Positions 61,560-64,000 of a stretch of DNA of 64,000 bases are shown here, piece after piece (position 1 is the first letter of the stretch; every line of letters starts with the position of its first letter). The notes below the pieces were generated by a model. That model worked only from the letters and a program-made list of their open reading frames with translations, was not told the origin of the DNA and did no database searches. Location of the stretch: assembly GCA_948474755.1 (NCBI GenBank), contig CAOLHI010000624.1:372001-436000 (forward strand), read 5' to 3'. The translations under genes and the position numbers were made by a program. Source of the stretch: Ctenosaura bakeri (Eukaryota; Chordata; Lepidosauria; Squamata; Iguanidae).

Positions 61560-62099
61560 GAATTGGCAATGCCTCTTCCATGTCTGCTGTGGTTTTATTT
61601 GCTCCACAGGATGAGTCATGCTGCTGCAAGGGCACTGCAATTGCAAATGAAGTGACAGCATCATGCTTCCCTGCTCTTCCTCTCTCTCCTGCATCACCAA
61701 AAGAGGCTTGTCCTGTACACCTCCAGTGGGGCAACAGGGGGGACGCTCAGGCTCAGTGGGCATGAAAAAGAGGATGCATTTGCTTTTGGCAGGCAGAGAA
61801 CGTACTGAACTGGACAGGGGAGCTTCTGCTGAACTTTGGGTGAAGCAGACATCTTTGGTCACTAGGCTAAGCAGCAGGAGGGTGACATATTCTGATCACC
61901 TATCAGGCCAAACACTGGAAAGAGTCAGGTATTGGAAACCAGAGGTGAGCACAGAATTGCTCCCAGTACATGCACTAAATCTCATAGATGATTTTGTAGT
62001 TGGAGAGATCATTTTACCTTCCGCAGTGTTCGTGCAGGCAGTGCTGGGGGGCATCGTTCAGGTGATGATGAAAGGCATCAAAATGTAGTGAGTAGTGAC
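52602..62099 (-). CDS. DOCK3: DOCK3, last two coding exons
   Basis: DOCK3 (MOCA) is a neuronal Rac guanine-nucleotide exchange factor. The window holds only its proline-rich C-terminal tail, encoded by 62018-62099 and 52602-53108, separated by an 8.9-kb intron filled by a DIRS retrotransposon. The catalytic DHR domains lie beyond the window. The tail matches vertebrate DOCK3: GHYSLHFDAFHH, then SPLHPIPASPTSPQSGLDGS, SSLSESNFGHSSE, DPPALPPKPYH (a Crk/SH3-type PxLPxK site) and the terminal AKEEQARVAWEHG. The first of the two exons carries a one-base frame break; see its entry. Confidence 0.93.
53311..53496 (-). repeat. DIRS right inverted terminal repeat
   Basis: From 'ctcacacaaatgggtttc' to 'ggtcagttcc' it matches the reverse complement of 59185-59330 with few differences. 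The outer 45-50 bp ('aacaggttgcttacctgtaa' onward) are specific to this end, as DIRS ITRs usually differ at their tips. Confidence 0.9.
53571..53652 (-). repeat. DIRS internal complementary region (ICR)
   Basis: The first half ('ttcacagatgaccactcgaa' to 'aggtaagcaacct') is the reverse complement of the outer right ITR. The second half ('cttcttcttcgtggtctc' to 'acacaaatggg') equals the outer left ITR. This reproduces the junction of the two ends, the template that in the DIRS-1 model completes a circular cDNA. Confidence 0.9.
53890..55292 (-). pseudogene. DIRS tyrosine recombinase, frameshifted near its C-terminus
   Basis: A frame of 426 codons is open from 55292 to 54012. It begins with RNase H-proximal sequence (DLPRVDDQQAHH). 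The recombinase proper runs from about residue 165 (LSALKSYVYKWGKFCDYL), through the catalytic-Arg block SARRASELYALRV, to about residue 425. The conserved HxxR segment (about 54015) and the final HTF..HYRV tyrosine block (about 53910) lie in another frame past a stop. The protein from this copy would therefore lack its C-terminal catalytic residues. Confidence 0.8.
55300..56690 (-). pseudogene. DIRS reverse transcriptase and RNase H, broken
   Basis: Recognisable RT segments are scattered over frames: GAIERI near 56490, KKKDGGLRPILDLRG near 56440, TIDLKDTYFHIAI near 56300, then KLGLMINYKKSTL and IRYIGAVLDS near 56000. RNase H sequence is at about 55430-55640, with the TDN catalytic block. Frame changes between segments show that this is a dead copy. 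Confidence 0.85.
57178..59032 (-). pseudogene. DIRS gag-like ORF, broken
   Basis: The likely start is at 59032: MATAVFKYCLTCGGKIPDKD, followed by CLLCLGE and CHHCQLF, a series of CxxC pairs typical of DIRS gag N-termini. Downstream the sequence is acidic/basic and Ser-rich, interrupted by stops. Frames between 57178 and 57770 (for example MVDAAQSKQS and SNYATCMGAYQQFLW) resemble gag C-terminal parts. The function of DIRS gag is presumed nucleic-acid packaging. Confidence 0.7.
59185..59346 (-). repeat. DIRS left inverted terminal repeat with TATA box
   Basis: On the minus strand it starts GTTTCTTCTTCGTGG and runs to 'ggtcagttcc'. A TATATAA sequence (plus-strand 'ttatata' near 59213-59219) sits within it and could be the element's own promoter. 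Confidence 0.88.
60370..60790 (+). mobile_element. L2-type LINE 3' fragment
   Basis: The order 'aggatcagactatctgaaaa', 'tatataagcctgcccaagtt', 'gaggtcttcagaggaaggct', 'atgagaaagggtcttctcag' and 'ctatggaatgcctagctctg' parallels the 3' coding end of the L2 copy at 35.1-35.3 kb. It is followed by the T-rich L2 3' UTR. Confidence 0.65.
61050..61255 (-). mobile_element. MIR/core-like SINE (tentative)
   Basis: The series 'tatcccacctttcctctgag', 'gctcaaggcagcag', 'aaggtcacccagcgac' and 'cctagcctaacacactaaca' has the ordering of a dispersed reptilian/MIR-like repeat, read in reverse from its tail. Subfamily not determined. Confidence 0.4.
61491..61559. repeat. TC-rich / CA low-complexity tract
   Basis: A run of TCTCTC with interruptions, ending in (AC)7. 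Confidence 0.9.
62018..62099 (-). CDS. DOCK3: DOCK3 penultimate exon with a one-base frame break
   Basis: This 82-bp exon lies between a CATTCAAG acceptor and a GTAAAA donor on the minus strand. Its first half reads GHYSLHFDAFHH and its last part reads ALPARTLRK, both strong DOCK3 matches but in different frames. The break falls at or near a six-base run (plus-strand gggggg, 62046-62051), where one further base would keep the frame. Phase 1 in and phase 0 out fit an 83-bp exon. As written, translation would run out of frame into the terminal exon and stop after about 17 codons. A sequencing or assembly homopolymer error is the simplest explanation. A true frameshift is possible. Confidence 0.85.
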
Positions 62100-63585
62100 C
62101 TTGAATGAGATAAATCAAAGAGCAGTAGGTCAGAGGTAGTACTTTTGTTCATCATCACTAAGTCTTCTGTAATGCTACTTTAGTCCTAAAAGTACAGTGC
62201 CAGCCTCTAAGAAACCAACCCTTTTTACATGGTAACTCTGAGTTTTAATGTTCACAGTAACATAAAGAAGAAAGGAAATATCAAGGCTTCCGTGGCAAGA
62301 CAACAGGCTCGTTAGCATTACAAATCTGAAACCTCAATTTCTCCTTAATAACTGGAGCTCAATGAATATTTATTCATAGACGAAAGCTTTTAGCAAGGTA
62401 TCGAGTTAGTTTACATCACTCACAGACCTAATTCCAGTCCCAGAGCACATTCACAGAACTACTGTAGTTTTAAAGACATAGGTAACTGTCAGCCAAGAGA
62501 ATCAGGAAAGTCTTCTTTTTGCTCCTTTTCTTTTTACAGAAGGAAAAGAGATGATGGCCTTCTTATGGTTTATCTGGGCATTAATGCAGGTTTGTTTCTG
62601 CAGACCTACTGGGCATATCCTTACCATGGGGTAGGCTTCGGGGAGGCACTGGTGGGGCCAGGATGCTCCCAACATGAGCAGACAGGAATGGCAAGGCCTC
62701 TCTGGTTCCGCTGTCCAGACTCCAGCTGCTTGGTGCTGCTGGAACAGCTGAAGGATTGAAACAGATGGAATTTGGGTAATATTGTAATACAAATGTCACT
62801 GGGATTTAATGGGACTGAAGGCTGACTTTTCTTTCTTTCTTTTAAAAAACTCTGGAGTTTTATGGGACTGGTCCCATGCTCTTAAGCATATTCACTGAAG
62901 GTAGTGAGTGATAAGGAATTGCACACTTTTTGGCCACAGGAACAGAACAGTTTCCAGGAATTAACATGATGAGAATATCAAGAACAGATTTTTGGACTAT
63001 ATAATTTCTTTTAAAAGCAAGATGAAAGGAGGTAGATATGAAGAACATGGAACAGAAATTTCAGTATGCAGAACAGAGCCTGTTACTATGCCGCGATGAC
63101 CAAGATGAAACAAATTATATTCCTTTGGTTTCAAATCATTCTAGAGAAACACAACCCTTTGAATATTTATGAAATCAAACAGAAAGAGTACTGTATTTTG
63201 CTTTACAAGAAAATGTCCTTATATAATCCATGGTTGTAATTATACCCCAAAGGAGTTGCTTTCTTTAAAAAATGTTGTTGAAATATATATTACAAGTGTT
63301 ACATAGATCCTCTTAAAAGAAAAATTATTCTTATTGCCAAAGTTCAAACATGATCTTACTAATAGGAAAATTCAGCCATGGTACTTGGTCAAAGTCATGC
63401 ATCTGCAGGAATAGTAGAGGAGAGTACTGTGGCTAGAAGAGGAAGGAACACGCAACTTGCAGCCTTGAAATGAACTCCCTTTTTGCAAACAGTGATAAAG
63501 TCCAGGTTATAGTTGACATAACTGATGTTAAAAAACACTGTTAGTGCCATACTTACACTACTGAAAATAGTTTCACTAGTGTCCA
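62100..63585 (-). other. DOCK3 intron upstream of the penultimate exon
   Basis: I searched for the preceding DOCK3 exon and did not find it here. The sequence is AT-rich, with no recognisable repeat before the CR1 copy. Confidence 0.6.
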
Positions 63586-64000
63586 AACAAGCTAGTAAAA
63601 TGTGGGCTAGATAATGCAACTGTTAGGTGGGTTTGTAATTGCTTGACTGACCAAACAAAAGGTGATCACCAATGGCTCTTCTTAGTCTTTGAGAGAAGTG
63701 ACTAATTGGGGTTCCACAGGGTTCTGTCCTGAGACCAGTGCTATTCAACATCTTTATAAATGATTTGGATAATGGAGCAGAGGGCAAGCTTATCAAATTT
63801 GCAGATGACACCAAATTAGGATAATATCTCAGAAGACAGCCAATGCAACTCTAGACTGCATCACTAGGAGTATAGTGTCTAGATCAAGGTAAGTACCAAT
63901 TTATTCTACTTTGATCAGACCTCATCTGGAATATTGTGTCCAATTCTGGGCACCACAGTTCAAGAACAATATTGACAAGCTGGAATATGTCCAGAGGAGG
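63586..64000 (+). mobile_element. CR1 LINE fragment running off the window
   Basis: It parallels 37015-37680: 'gctagtaaaatgtgggcta', 'ggggttccacagggttctgt' (GVPQGSVL region), 'caacatctttataaatgatt', 'aaatttgcagatgacaccaa' (FADD), then a deletion to 'gcatcactaggagtatagtg' and 'cagacctcatctggaatatt'. It continues beyond position 64000. An internal deletion of about 200 bp lies near 63822. Confidence 0.88.

Larger units (their letters stand above)
59347..62017 (-). other. DOCK3 last intron, part upstream of the DIRS insertion
   Basis: It contains an L2-like 3' fragment (about 60370-60790), a SINE-like stretch (about 61050-61255) and a TC/AC low-complexity tract (61491-61559). The remainder, including 59350-60360, shows no recognisable gene or RNA. 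Confidence 0.65.

Noticed and set aside
61663..62088. 141-codon plus-strand frame over the DOCK3 penultimate exon
   Set aside because: It is antisense to a conserved exon with proper splice sites and has no similarity to known proteins.

Overview
This is nuclear DNA from a vertebrate, most likely a squamate reptile (lizard or snake). The protein-coding exons are clearly tetrapod. The repeats point to squamates: a 5S rRNA-headed SINE whose tail resembles RTE/BovB, a BovB-type LINE, L2- and CR1-type LINEs, Tc1/mariner (Tigger-like) MITEs and a DIRS tyrosine-recombinase retrotransposon. The species cannot be named from the sequence alone.

The gene order is DCAF1 (+), RBM15B (-), MANF (-), DOCK3 (-). 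This is the neighbourhood known from human 3p21, seen here in reverse. Positions 624-19274 hold the last seven coding exons of DCAF1: the end of the WD40 propeller with both DDB1-binding WDxR motifs, then the acidic tail. The 3'UTR ends near 20.17 kb. RBM15B follows tail to tail as one intronless 955-codon frame (22907-25774) with three RRMs, a SPOC domain and a CpG-island promoter at 25.8-26.7 kb. MANF is complete in four exons (28300-42708) and encodes a 180-residue secreted/ER protein with a signal peptide, eight cysteines, a CxxC motif and an RTDL tail. DOCK3 is represented by its last two coding exons (62018-62099 and 52602-53108) and a probable long 3'UTR.

The rest is intronic and intergenic. 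The 11.3-kb DCAF1 intron carries a Tigger-like MITE with an internal 90-bp minisatellite and an old CR1 copy. MANF intron 3 is packed with CR1, BovB, L2 and Tigger-like copies. MANF intron 2 holds a long CR1 copy with an 80-bp tandem duplication. MANF intron 1 starts with a CGG repeat and also contains the 5S SINE. The last DOCK3 intron has received a structurally complete but coding-defective 6.0-kb DIRS element with inverted terminal repeats, a terminal GTT at each end and an internal complementary region.

The most notable points are: (1) four copies of a 170-200 bp almost fully palindromic MITE within 2.4 kb of the MANF upstream region, three with 3-bp target duplications; (2) four CCAAT boxes spaced 41-43 bp apart just upstream of MANF; (3) a one-base frame break in the DOCK3 penultimate exon, at a six-base homopolymer; (4) the preserved DIRS termini and junction template. 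The four genes are not a pathway. DCAF1 is a CUL4 ubiquitin-ligase receptor, RBM15B an m6A-writer adaptor, MANF an ER-stress factor and DOCK3 a neuronal Rac activator.
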